Assembly: GCA_910587425.1 (NCBI GenBank)
Contig: CAJUKU010000004.1
Span: 124,001 to 188,000 of the forward strand
From: an uncultured Muribaculaceae bacterium
Lineage (GTDB): Bacteria > Bacteroidota > Bacteroidia > Bacteroidales > Muribaculaceae
Length of the DNA stretch: 64,000 bases
Direction: 5' to 3'
Positions 45,949 through 55,463 of this stretch are shown piece by piece. The notes under the pieces were generated by a model. It saw nothing but the letters and a program-made list of their open reading frames with translations. It was not told where the DNA came from and searched no databases. How positions within the stretch are numbered: position 1 is the stretch's first letter; each line of letters begins with the position of its first letter. The position numbers were made by a program, and so were the translations under genes.

Positions 45949-47772
45949 ATGAAACGGGTAATCGCGTCAACTATAATATGTCTGATGGCTGTCCTGTCAC
46001 TGACGGCACAGACGTCGTTCAGAGTCAAGGCTCCGTCAAGAGTTGTAGCCGGCTCCAAATTCGCCGTCACATACACCTTGCGCAATGCCGAAGGGTCAAG
46101 TCTTAAGGTTCCGCAGATCAATGGCTGCAAACTGTTGTACGGACCGAGCACATCGACAAGCCAGAGCTATGAGGTTATAAATGGTCACATGTCGTCGTCC
46201 TCGCAGGTTGACTATACATATTACTATCTTGCGGAAACCGAAGGCACATATACCATCGGTGAGGCTTCTATCGTAGCTGACGGAAAACAGCTTACCACAC
46301 AGCCGACAAAGATTACCATAGCCGAGGCTCCGCAGAGTGCTAACAACGGATCATCACCCTCGCAGCAACCTGTGAATATAGATGATATCGACACACAGAG
46401 TGCAGACCGTACGGTGAATGCAGACGACGTGTTCGTACGCATCATACTCTCCAAATCAACGGCATACGAGCAGGAAGCAATACTATGCACCATAAAGCTT
46501 TACACCAAATACTCGATATCCTCATTCATGCCTACGCGTCAACCGAGCTTTGACGGATGCCTGATCCAGGAGATCGACCTGCAGCCCACGCTGAACGAGG
46601 TGGAAAGCTACCGCGGACAGAATTACATGACCGCCGTGCTTAAGCAATGTATCATATTCCCGCAGAAATCCGGTCACCTCACTATCAATTCCGGAAACTA
46701 TGATATAAAGGTTGTGCAATATGATACTGTCAACATGGGATTCTTCGCAGTACGCAATCCTCAGGAACGCAGTATTAAGGTAAGCTCAAACACCGGAGCA
46801 CTTGATGTGAAACCACTCCCCTCCCCTCAGCCCGAAGGATTTACAGGAGCTGTGGGAACATTCAGCATCGACAGCCGACTTGTAGGAAACTCATTCCGCA
46901 CAAATGACCCGGCGACACTGCTCTACACCATCAGCGGTACGGGTAATATCAAGTACATAAAGGAACCGGAGATTGATTTCCCGTCGGAATTCGAACTCTA
47001 CAGTCCGAAGAGCGACATAGATGCCGATGTCACACCCAACGGGCAGAACGTGAGCGGTACAATGACCGTAGAGTACACATTTGTGCCACAGACCGTCGGC
47101 GATTTCCATATCGGCAGCGACAAATTTGTCTATTTCAACCCGTCGTCGGCACAGTATGTCACTCTCACCACTCCATCCTACGACATAAAGGTTGCAAAAG
47201 GGCTTACAACCTCAACCGATGTGGAACGTCATGACATAGCCGCTAAAAACACCGATATCCTGCACATAGTCACCGGCGACAAGAATCCGAGCGCGAGCCA
47301 TACGCTTGTAATTGGAGAGTGGTGGTACTGGGTTCTCTATGCTGTTGTCGCAGCGGCACTGATAACCTCACTGACATTGTATCGCCGCAATATCAAACGC
47401 TCAGCCGACGTGCGCGGAATGCGTCTTGCGAAAGCAAACAAGGCTGCACGCCAGCGCCTCCGCACGGCTAAGAAATATGCCGATGCAGCCGACGACGACA
47501 AGTTTATCGAGGAGACCTTGCGGGCATTATGGGGCTACCTTGGTGACAAGCTCGGTATTCCGGCATCGCAGCTCACTCGTCAGAACATTTCAGAGGAACT
47601 TGCTTCTGTAGGCGCTCCTGATGATGTCACGGCTAAAGTCATAGCGGCGCTCGATGATTGCGAGATGGCGCGCTACGCCCCCTCTTCCTCGCGCGAAAGT
47701 TCGTCGAGCATATATGCCAAGGCAACAGAGGCAATAAATGCTATGGAAAACGTTAAACTCCGCAAATCTTGA
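45949..47772 (+). CDS. batD: BatD protein
   Basis: 607 residues. Signal peptide ending LTAQT, then the BatD beta domains (FRVKAPSRVVAGSKFAVTYT and GEASIVADGKQLTTQPTKIT), and a C-terminal membrane helix near 450-470 (YWVLYAVVAAALITSLTLYR) with a cytoplasmic helical tail. Fits Bat operon order. Confidence 0.92.
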   Translation: MKRVIASTIICLMAVLSLTAQTSFRVKAPSRVVAGSKFAVTYTLRNAEGSSLKVPQINGCKLLYGPSTSTSQSYEVINGHMSSSSQVDYTYYYLAETEGTYTIGEASIVADGKQLTTQPTKITIAEAPQSANNGSSPSQQPVNIDDIDTQSADRTVNADDVFVRIILSKSTAYEQEAILCTIKLYTKYSISSFMPTRQPSFDGCLIQEIDLQPTLNEVESYRGQNYMTAVLKQCIIFPQKSGHLTINSGNYDIKVVQYDTVNMGFFAVRNPQERSIKVSSNTGALDVKPLPSPQPEGFTGAVGTFSIDSRLVGNSFRTNDPATLLYTISGTGNIKYIKEPEIDFPSEFELYSPKSDIDADVTPNGQNVSGTMTVEYTFVPQTVGDFHIGSDKFVYFNPSSAQYVTLTTPSYDIKVAKGLTTSTDVERHDIAAKNTDILHIVTGDKNPSASHTLVIGEWWYWVLYAVVAAALITSLTLYRRNIKRSADVRGMRLAKANKAARQRLRTAKKYADAADDDKFIEETLRALWGYLGDKLGIPASQLTRQNISEELASVGAPDDVTAKVIAALDDCEMARYAPSSSRESSSSIYAKATEAINAMENVKLRKS

Positions 47773-47777
47773 CGTTC

Positions 47778-48557
47778 ATGAAAAAGATCATCGTTTCAAT
47801 CAGCATAGCGCTCTGCGCAATCCTCACATCACAGGCTGCAACGCTTGACCAGCAGGCGGATTCAGCCTATTCCGCCGACGATTTCGCTCTTGCGGCATCG
47901 TTATACCGCCAGATCATGCAGGATGAGGGTAACTCTCCGCAGCTGTATTACAATCTTGCCAATTGCGAATATCGTTTGGGGAATCTCGGCAAGGCGATTG
48001 TGAACTATGAGCGGGCATTGCGCTTAGATCCGACTTTTACCGATGCAAAGACGAATCTTGAGTTTGTCAACTCACGTATCGTGGACCGTCAGGGAGAGCG
48101 AGGTTCATTCCTGAGCAATACATACGACCGGTTTGCGCTTGCCACCACTCCTAATACGTGGGCATGGACAGCATTCATACTGTTCACGCTTGCTGCCGGA
48201 GCCATAGCAGCGTACTTTTTCAGCAGCAACGTACTCGTACGTAAAACCGGTTTTTTCGGAGCTATCGCACTTATAATACTGTTTGGAATAACACAGATCA
48301 TCGCATCGCGTGCAAAAACAATAGCCACCGACCGCAATACAGCGATTATCACCGCACAGTCAACGATTCTCAGCACCTCTCCGCGTGAACCCAAAGACCG
48401 CAATGAGGAAGCAATGCTCCTACACGAGGGCACCAAGATCACAATCCTTGATTCGATATCAGTACCAGGTGATACCACCGGTCTGCGCTGGCTTGATGTG
48501 CAGATCGACAACACACACCGTGCATGGATTAAATCCACTGACATTGAGCGGATTTAG
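47778..48557 (+). CDS. batE: BatE-type TPR-SH3 membrane protein
   Basis: 259 residues from ATG 47778 (an in-frame TTG three codons earlier overlaps the batD stop). Signal peptide ending ILTSQAA, TPR (PQLYYNLANCEYRLGNLGKA), two membrane helices, and a C-terminal SH3-like region (HEGTKITILDSISVPGDTTG). Closes the Bat operon. Confidence 0.9.
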   Translation: MKKIIVSISIALCAILTSQAATLDQQADSAYSADDFALAASLYRQIMQDEGNSPQLYYNLANCEYRLGNLGKAIVNYERALRLDPTFTDAKTNLEFVNSRIVDRQGERGSFLSNTYDRFALATTPNTWAWTAFILFTLAAGAIAAYFFSSNVLVRKTGFFGAIALIILFGITQIIASRAKTIATDRNTAIITAQSTILSTSPREPKDRNEEAMLLHEGTKITILDSISVPGDTTGLRWLDVQIDNTHRAWIKSTDIERI

Positions 48558-48683
48558 AAAAATCATGTTTTATAACATAGTTTTTTATAACCGTAAAATT
48601 TGCTCACCCCGGAAAAACCTGCTACATTTAACTCCCAAACAAAAAGCAACACAAATACGTTAACCCATAAAACCCAAAGAGAC

Positions 48684-48941
48684 ATGGCTAAGACTATTAC
48701 TTTCAACGAACTCCGCCGCCTCAAGGACAGCCTCCCAGATGGAGCCACACATCAGATCGCAGACAAACTCAATATAACCGTCCAGACCGTCCGCAACTAC
48801 TTTGGCGGAAGCAACTACGAGTTTGGTAAAAACTGTGGCGTACACATCGAACCCGGACCTGACGGAGGCATAGTAGTGCTTGATGATACCACAATCTACG
48901 ACATGGCTGTGGAGATCCTCAAGGAGCAGGAACAGGACTGA
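48684..48941 (+). CDS. Small DNA-binding protein (HTH-like)
   Basis: 85 residues from ATG 48684. Upstream in-frame codons run into the previous intergenic DNA and are not used. Helix-turn-helix-like segment THQIADKLNITVQTVRNYFG, then an acidic tail (DDTTIYDMAVEILKEQEQD). Conserved Bacteroidetes small protein type; target unknown. Confidence 0.7.
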   Translation: MAKTITFNELRRLKDSLPDGATHQIADKLNITVQTVRNYFGGSNYEFGKNCGVHIEPGPDGGIVVLDDTTIYDMAVEILKEQEQD

Positions 48942-49158
48942 TTTCCGTTCCACGGTACTCGACTTCTCTATCGCGACCTAGCGCAAGAAAACGCTCCTGC
49001 CAAACATCGCGAAGAAAAAACAAATCACTCATTCCCTCTCTCCTCATCTTTCCTCATTCCTGTTTCCTTCCCTCACTAAGACACAACGACGATAAACTCT
49101 CACAACGGCTATTCCCGCCGAAACCTGACGTTCTCAACACAAAAACACTTACGCAACC

Positions 49159-50277
49159 ATGGATGACCGACTCATAACCGTAGCAATCCACACTTACGAA
49201 CGCGCCCTTGAATTGAAGGCACTCCTTGAATCAGAAGGGGTGAAAGCCTCATTGCAGAACGTCAATCTGACACAACCGGTTGTCGCTTCCGGAGTCAGAG
49301 TCCGCATACGTGAGAAGGACTTACCTCTTGCGCTGCGTATAATCGAGAACACGGAAATATTCATAAATCACAAGATCTCGAATCAGGTATCAGAACGCAC
49401 TTCAAAGATTCTCGTACCGGTTGATTTCACGCCACATTCACTCCACGCCCTGCGTGCCGCTTTTCAGATAGCTGACGTGCATAAGTCGGAGATCGTCCTG
49501 CTTCACTCATTCGTCGATCCATCAGTGACCGCGACCCTTCAACTCTCCGACACTCTTGATTATGACATATCCGCTACCGAGATGCGCGAGTCGCTGCTAA
49601 CCGACGCTCGACAAAAGATGGATCGCCTTGCAGAGACATTGCGTGAGGAGATCAAACATGCGAAACTTGCGCCGGTCAAGTTCACACATGAGATTGTAGA
49701 GGGTGTGCCGGAAGAAGCTATAGCTGAATGGGCTAAAAACAACAATCCTCTGCTGATAGTCATGGGGACACGCGGTACTGACACTAAGGAACGTGAACTC
49801 GTGGGGAGTGTCACAGCCGAAGTGCTAGACACCTGCTGTTTCCCGGTTTTCACTCTTCCTGAAAACATCACACTCACCGATATCCACTCGCTCAACAGAA
49901 TTATAATGTTCTGTTCGCTTGACCAGGAGGATCTTCTCGCCCTCGACGAACTGACACGCCTGATCGCACCACCGGACAGCATGAACATCACATTGGTCAA
50001 CATACCGGTGAAACGTCTGCGTTATGATATCAACGCGCCTATGCACGCACTCCTTTCATATTGCAGGGAGCATTACCCGACTTTCGACTTCTCCGCATGT
50101 GAGCTTCACTACCGTAACGTCAATCAGGAGTTCAAGAAGTTGATCACGGAGCGAAATATCAATCTGATCGCAGTGCCGAACCGCAAGAAGAATATTTTCG
50201 CAAGATTGTTCAACCCGGGGATAGCCCACCGCATACTGTTCCAGACAGACATTCCTATGGTTGTGCTTCCGGTATGA
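49159..50277 (+). CDS. DUF2007-universal stress protein fusion
   Basis: 372 residues. Residues 1-70 (LITVAIHTYERALELKALLE, VVASGVRVRIREKDLPLALR) resemble DUF2007, a putative signal-transduction domain. Residues about 82-375 are two USP-type domains (KILVPVDFTPHSLHALRAAF; LLIVMGTRGTDTKERELVGS, a G-x2-G-x9-G(S/T) nucleotide-binding pattern). The second USP half is diverged. Cytoplasmic stress protein; no regulatory signal seen. Confidence 0.85.
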   Translation: MDDRLITVAIHTYERALELKALLESEGVKASLQNVNLTQPVVASGVRVRIREKDLPLALRIIENTEIFINHKISNQVSERTSKILVPVDFTPHSLHALRAAFQIADVHKSEIVLLHSFVDPSVTATLQLSDTLDYDISATEMRESLLTDARQKMDRLAETLREEIKHAKLAPVKFTHEIVEGVPEEAIAEWAKNNNPLLIVMGTRGTDTKERELVGSVTAEVLDTCCFPVFTLPENITLTDIHSLNRIIMFCSLDQEDLLALDELTRLIAPPDSMNITLVNIPVKRLRYDINAPMHALLSYCREHYPTFDFSACELHYRNVNQEFKKLITERNINLIAVPNRKKNIFARLFNPGIAHRILFQTDIPMVVLPV

Positions 50278-50393
50278 TTCTTACCGGATATTCAGCATTC
50301 ATAACCATCGCCTATATGAATGTGTTTCTGCCATAAATCTTAAAAAACAGCATCTGTTATTTAGACTTCTTCTAAATTATTCCGCAAAAAGCT

Positions 50394-50423
50394 TTGTGGT
50401 TACGCCACTTTTTCCGAATTTTG
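50394..50423 (+). promoter_or_regulatory. Probable promoter of feoAB
   Basis: TTTG (50394-50397), 18-nt spacer, GAATTTTG (50416-50423) followed by GC. It lies inside the long upstream open frame and supports ATG 50450 over an upstream start. Confidence 0.55.
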
Positions 50424-50449
50424 CATCCGGAAAAAAACATCACCACGAA

Positions 50450-52870
50450 ATGAGACTCGACGAGCTCCACACCGGACAGAAAGCTATCATAACCAAAATT
50501 CTCGGACATGGCGCTTTCCGCAAGCGCATGATTGAAATGGGATTTGTGAAAGGACACGAAGTTGAAGTGCTTCTTCACGCTCCCCTGCGCGACCCCATAA
50601 AATACAGCATAATGGGTTACGAGATATCGCTGCGCGCATCAGAAGCACATCTCGTCGAGGTAACGCCACTCGAGGATAATGCAACCGATAATCCTGAATC
50701 CATACAGGAATCAACCGGTACCGGAGTCAAGAACGGAAATCACAGGCATCCCGACCCTCAGCACATAATAAACGTTGCGCTTGTAGGAAATCCTAATTGT
50801 GGCAAGACATCGCTGTTCAATATCGCTTCAGGAGCAAAAGAACATGTAGGTAACTACAGCGGTGTTACGGTAGATGCTAAAGCAGGACATTTCGATTATA
50901 AGGGATACCGGTTCAACATCGTTGACCTCCCGGGCACGTATTCCCTGGCGGCTTACTCGCCTGAAGAACTTTACGTAAGAAAATATCTGCGTGAGGAATT
51001 GCCTGATGTCATAATCAATGTAGTGGTTGCTTCGAATCTTGAGCGCAATCTGTATCTGACGACCGAGCTAATCGATATGGACCGCAGCATGGTTATCGCG
51101 CTCAACATGTATGATGAACTGAAGCGCCGCGGCGACACTCTCGACTATACGCTGCTTGGCGAGATGATCGGTGTACCGATTGTTCCTACGGTGTCGCGCA
51201 ACGGTGAGGGTATAAACCGTCTGTTTGATACTGTCATCGAAGTATATGAGGGTCGCGACAAAGCGGTGCGCCACATTCACGTTAATCTCGGCGAGGACAT
51301 CGAGCAGGGAGTTAATGCAATCAAGGATCGGGTAAAGGCAGAAGGAAATCTCGGTCATCTGTTCTCTCCACGATATATAGCGATAAAACTTCTGGAGAAT
51401 GATCCGGAGGCTGACCGTGCGGTATCGGCACTCCCCTCCGGTGACGAGATACTGTCGCTGCGCGATCACGAAGTGCAGCGTATAGAAGCACTTCGCAAGG
51501 AGGACATAACGGCATCGATAGCTGATGAAAAATACGGGTTCATAGCCGGTGCGCTTGCCGAGACACTTGTCAAAGGGAACCGTGATACTGACAACACCAC
51601 CCACGTGATAGATGCGTTTGTCACCAATAAACTTTTCGGCTTCCCGATATTCCTGCTGATAATGTTCGCTATCTTCTGGGCTACGTTTGAGATCGGTTCA
51701 TACCCTATGGAATGGATCGAGGCACTTGTGGGCTGGATTGCAGGAGTGGTACAGGATGTTATGCCGGATGGTCCGCTGAAGGATCTTATAGCCGACGGCA
51801 TAATAGGTGGTGTCGGCGGTGTGATTGTATTCCTACCGAATATCCTGATTCTGTACTTCTGCATATCCTTCATGGAGGATTCAGGATATATGGCGCGTGC
51901 GGCATTCATAATGGATAAACTCATGCACCGCATCGGTCTCCATGGCAAATCATTCATTCCGTTGATCATGGGATTCGGTTGCACTGTTCCGGCTATAATG
52001 TCGGCACGTGCGATAGAGAGCCGTTCGAGCCGTATCATCACGGTGCTTATAAATCCGTTCATGTCGTGCTCGGCACGCCTGCCGGTGTATGTACTTTTAG
52101 TGGGTACATTCTTCGAGCGCCATGCCGCGCTTGTATTCCTCGGGATATATCTGCTCGGTATCGTGGTCGCTATGCTGACAGCGCGTATGCTGCGTAAGTT
52201 CAAGTTCAAGGCTGACGTCACACCGTTTGTCATGGAGCTGCCCCCCTACCGCATACCGACACTTAAAGCATCGCTGCGCCACATGTGGGCGAAGGGTGAG
52301 CAATATCTGCGCAAGATGGGTGGCGTGATACTCGTGGCGAGCATAATTGTTTGGGCGCTCAACTACTTCCCCCACCATGATGATAAGCAGGCGGACACTG
52401 CTATAGCTACATCTACGGCAACAACGATGACAGGTGCTGATGCCGACGCGGCTATAAATCCTGCCACAGACTCATATCTGGAGATCGCGGGTAAATTCGT
52501 TAATCCTGTGATGGAACCGCTCGGTTTCCATTGGCGTGCATCAGTAGCCGCTCTTGCCGGACTGCCGGCAAAAGAAATCGTTGTATCTACATTAGGAGTG
52601 CTCTATACAGGCGATGAGGAAGCAGACGATGCATCGCTTTCGGCACGCCTCACATCAGTGAATCCGGCAACGGGTGCACCTGATTTCACTGCAGCGGCAG
52701 CTTTGAGTTTCATGATATTCATACTGCTCTACTGCCCGTGCATAGCTACTGTGACCGCCATAGTCAAAGAGACCGGACGCTGGCAGTATGGAGCTTTCTC
52801 GGTAGTGTATAATACGATTATCGCCTGGATTGTCGCTCTAATAGCCTATCAGATCGCGTCAATGTTCTGA
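50450..52870 (+). CDS. feoB: FeoA-FeoB fusion ferrous iron transporter
   Basis: 806 residues from ATG 50450, after a -7 box; the 63 residues upstream in frame are not conserved-looking. Residues 1-72 are a FeoA SH3-like domain (MRLDELHTGQKAIITKILGH). G1 motif GNPNCGKT (113-120), G3 DLPGTYS and NMYD form the G domain; membrane gate motifs include GYMARAAFIMDKLMHRIGLH and KEIVVSTLGVLY. Imports Fe2+ across the inner membrane. Fused form is common in Bacteroidetes. Confidence 0.95.
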   Translation: MRLDELHTGQKAIITKILGHGAFRKRMIEMGFVKGHEVEVLLHAPLRDPIKYSIMGYEISLRASEAHLVEVTPLEDNATDNPESIQESTGTGVKNGNHRHPDPQHIINVALVGNPNCGKTSLFNIASGAKEHVGNYSGVTVDAKAGHFDYKGYRFNIVDLPGTYSLAAYSPEELYVRKYLREELPDVIINVVVASNLERNLYLTTELIDMDRSMVIALNMYDELKRRGDTLDYTLLGEMIGVPIVPTVSRNGEGINRLFDTVIEVYEGRDKAVRHIHVNLGEDIEQGVNAIKDRVKAEGNLGHLFSPRYIAIKLLENDPEADRAVSALPSGDEILSLRDHEVQRIEALRKEDITASIADEKYGFIAGALAETLVKGNRDTDNTTHVIDAFVTNKLFGFPIFLLIMFAIFWATFEIGSYPMEWIEALVGWIAGVVQDVMPDGPLKDLIADGIIGGVGGVIVFLPNILILYFCISFMEDSGYMARAAFIMDKLMHRIGLHGKSFIPLIMGFGCTVPAIMSARAIESRSSRIITVLINPFMSCSARLPVYVLLVGTFFERHAALVFLGIYLLGIVVAMLTARMLRKFKFKADVTPFVMELPPYRIPTLKASLRHMWAKGEQYLRKMGGVILVASIIVWALNYFPHHDDKQADTAIATSTATTMTGADADAAINPATDSYLEIAGKFVNPVMEPLGFHWRASVAALAGLPAKEIVVSTLGVLYTGDEEADDASLSARLTSVNPATGAPDFTAAAALSFMIFILLYCPCIATVTAIVKETGRWQYGAFSVVYNTIIAWIVALIAYQIASMF

Positions 52871-52880
52871 CATGAAGGTG

Positions 52881-55340
52881 TCAGGCGAGGTCGACGACGG
52901 TAATTCCCGCTCCTCCGAACTGCACATGCTCGTCGGCATAACTGCGCACTCCCGGCACGGTGTCGAGATATTGCCGTATTGCCTGCCGCAGCGCACCGGT
53001 TCCGGTGCCATGGAGAATCCTCACACGATCGGCTGAGAACTGCACCGCATCGTCGATGAAATAGGTTATAGCCTGCAGAGCCTCGTCGACGCGCATTCCG
53101 CGCACATCTATGTCACGGCTGAAATTCAGCTGACGCTCGCGTAAAGAGTCAGATGTAGCACTGCTTACGAACGATGATGCACGCGCACCGCTCTTGACAG
53201 CAGCGTCGGTGACACGCAGACGGTCGATCTTCACTGTAGTCTTGAGCATACCGAAAGCCACAGTAGCCTGATTGCCTGACACCTCAAGCACTTTACCGGG
53301 CGTTCCCTCGCCGTCGAGTTTCACGTTGCATCCCACAGTCACAGGCTGCTGCTTCGCTGCAGGGACCGGTGTGGTATCATGATCACGCTTCTTTTTGTTG
53401 CGTGGTGCCTTGCGAAGCTCCGGATGACGTTCAGAAGTGGTGTCGCGGTCAAGATGACGGCGCTTCTGTTCGAGCTCACGGCGTGCGGCAAGAGTGCGTT
53501 CGCGGTCAGCCTGGCTCTCGCGGATCTCGCGTATGGCACGCTCGATCTCGGCATTTGATCCGTCGATAATACGGCGAGCCTCATCGCGCGCCTCAGCGAT
53601 AATCTCGCGCCGCTTCTCCCGCAACTGCTCGGCATCAGCCTCATAGCGACCGAGAAGTTCCTCAAGTTTCTTCTCTTTCTGACGTATGGCGGTGCGCTTA
53701 TTGTCCCAGTACTTACGGTCGCGTGCGATGTCGAGAAGATATTTGTCGAGATTCACGTAATCACTGCCGACTATGCTCTCCGCCTCGGCAATAATGTTTT
53801 CCGGAAGTCCGGTCTTTCTTGCTATCTCGACTGCAAACGAGCTGCCGGGGTTTCCGATAGAGAGTTTGAAAAGAGGCTGCATCAGATGACGGTCGTAAAG
53901 CATCGAACCGTTCACCAGTCCGTCGGTATCTTCCGCAAAATGCTTAAGGTTCTGGTAGTGGGTGGTTATGACACCCCACATTTTCATATCGTTGAACTGA
54001 TGCAGTATCGCCTGTGCTATCGCTCCACCTATCTGTGGCTCAGTACCACCTCCGAACTCATCTATGAGCACAAGTGATGTAGCCCTGCCCCGCTGCAGCA
54101 TGAGCTTCATGTTGCGCAGATGTGAGCTGTATGTACTTAGATCATCCTCAATCGACTGATCATCGCCTATATCGATGAATATGTCGTTGAATATTCCGAG
54201 GTGCGAGTTCTCATAAAGCGGCGGGAGCAGACCGCACTGAGCCATGTATTGTATAACCCCGACGGTCTTAAGGCATACTGACTTACCTCCGGCATTAGGT
54301 CCGGAAATGACAAGAATACGGTTGTGTGAGTCGAGTTGGATATCAAGCGGGACTATCTCACGTCCCTGACGGCGCAACGAAAGCAGCAATCCCGGATGAC
54401 AAGCATGATACCATTCAAGTTCGGTAGTCTTGGAGAGATGAGGGAGCATACCTCCGGTCTCTATGGCATAGCGCGCTTTGGCTCGTATGAAATCCAACTC
54501 CCCTATCACTCCTGCCGAGAGAGTCATGTCGTTGGCGTTGGGGCGCAGAGCATCGGCGACGAGAGTGAGTATGCGTGCTATCTCACGCCGTTCGTCCATC
54601 TCAAGCTCGCGAATGCGGTTGTTTATCTCCACAACCTCCGCAGGCTCCACAAATATTGTCTTGCCGGAGGCGCTCTCGTCGTGTACGATGCCGGAAATAC
54701 GGCGTTTGTGCATCGGAGCCACTGGAATCACCAGACGTCCGTCGCGCATGGCGGGAGCAGCGTCGGACTCCAGCACCCCCTCAGCCACGGCACGTGCCAT
54801 GATCCTGCGCAGCGCCGCATTAGCCGATCCTGCCATAGAGCGGAGCTGACCGCGGATAGCGGCAAGCTCCGGGGAAGCGTTGTCGAGCACATTGGCGTAT
54901 CTGTCGACTACACGGTCGATCTCGCGCATAGCCTGCGGGAACACAAGGATTCGCCGCGCCACACTGTCAAGGCGAGGATATGGTGATTCACCCTCCTCAT
55001 TACGCCTTTTGGCGAAGAAAGCGTCGGTATCAGCCATAACGCCGAGAGCACGACGGAGGGATACGAGTTCGGGAGCAGAGACAAATGTTCCCGGCACACG
55101 CAGATGTGCCGCAACCGTCTCAACATCAGTCATACCGTCGATAGGGAGTGCCTCCTCCGACTGTAGCAACCGAACCATTTCCCAAGCTGATTCGAGGCGT
55201 GAAGCCACAGTTGCAAAATCATTGGCGAACGCCATATCAGCGCAGTGCGACCTGCCTTCTTCCGAACCACATAACGCAGTAACGCTCTCACGGACGGTGT
55301 CGAATCCTATCTTATGCTCAAATGAGTCAGGGTAAATCAT
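52881..55340 (-). CDS. mutS2: MutS2 (Smr-domain) protein
   Basis: 819 residues. MutS-like lever and clamp helices, Walker A SGPNAGGKS, Walker B SLVLIDEFGGGTEP, a coiled-coil arm with E/R-rich helices, and a C-terminal Smr domain (DVRGMRVDEALQAITYFIDD, then RILHGTGTGALRQAIRQYL). MutS2 proteins act in recombination suppression and rescue of collided ribosomes rather than mismatch repair. Start supported by TAACTTTG at 55372-55379. Confidence 0.95.
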   Translation of the reverse strand: MIYPDSFEHKIGFDTVRESVTALCGSEEGRSHCADMAFANDFATVASRLESAWEMVRLLQSEEALPIDGMTDVETVAAHLRVPGTFVSAPELVSLRRALGVMADTDAFFAKRRNEEGESPYPRLDSVARRILVFPQAMREIDRVVDRYANVLDNASPELAAIRGQLRSMAGSANAALRRIMARAVAEGVLESDAAPAMRDGRLVIPVAPMHKRRISGIVHDESASGKTIFVEPAEVVEINNRIRELEMDERREIARILTLVADALRPNANDMTLSAGVIGELDFIRAKARYAIETGGMLPHLSKTTELEWYHACHPGLLLSLRRQGREIVPLDIQLDSHNRILVISGPNAGGKSVCLKTVGVIQYMAQCGLLPPLYENSHLGIFNDIFIDIGDDQSIEDDLSTYSSHLRNMKLMLQRGRATSLVLIDEFGGGTEPQIGGAIAQAILHQFNDMKMWGVITTHYQNLKHFAEDTDGLVNGSMLYDRHLMQPLFKLSIGNPGSSFAVEIARKTGLPENIIAEAESIVGSDYVNLDKYLLDIARDRKYWDNKRTAIRQKEKKLEELLGRYEADAEQLREKRREIIAEARDEARRIIDGSNAEIERAIREIRESQADRERTLAARRELEQKRRHLDRDTTSERHPELRKAPRNKKKRDHDTTPVPAAKQQPVTVGCNVKLDGEGTPGKVLEVSGNQATVAFGMLKTTVKIDRLRVTDAAVKSGARASSFVSSATSDSLRERQLNFSRDIDVRGMRVDEALQAITYFIDDAVQFSADRVRILHGTGTGALRQAIRQYLDTVPGVRSYADEHVQFGGAGITVVDLA

Positions 55341-55371
55341 GCAGAACTTTGATATTATCTACAAAGTTACT

Positions 55372-55379
55372 ACACGTCA
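55372..55379 (-). promoter_or_regulatory. TAACTTTG -7 box of mutS2
   Basis: Exact TAACTTTG on the minus strand, 31 nt upstream of the mutS2 ATG. Confidence 0.7.
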
Positions 55380-55404
55380 GTGAAACGGCAAAATCAACAT
55401 GATT

Positions 55405-55442
55405 GTGTGTCATAACGGCTCATCAGGTCCGCTATGACACAC
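55405..55442. other. Strong hairpin between PiT and mutS2 genes
   Basis: GTGTGTCATA (55405-55414) pairs perfectly with TATGACACAC (55433-55442), with CGG/CCG extending inward. It lies 21 nt past the PiT stop and may end that transcript, although a clear U-run is lacking. Its left arm shares the 16-mer GTCATAACGGCTCATC with 59047-59062. Confidence 0.6.
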
Positions 55443-55463
55443 CGCCGTCATCAAGAAGCGGAA

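Noticed and set aside
50261..50449. Longer N-terminus of the FeoAB protein
   Set aside because: These 63 residues lie before the probable promoter and do not resemble FeoA, whose start fits ATG 50450.
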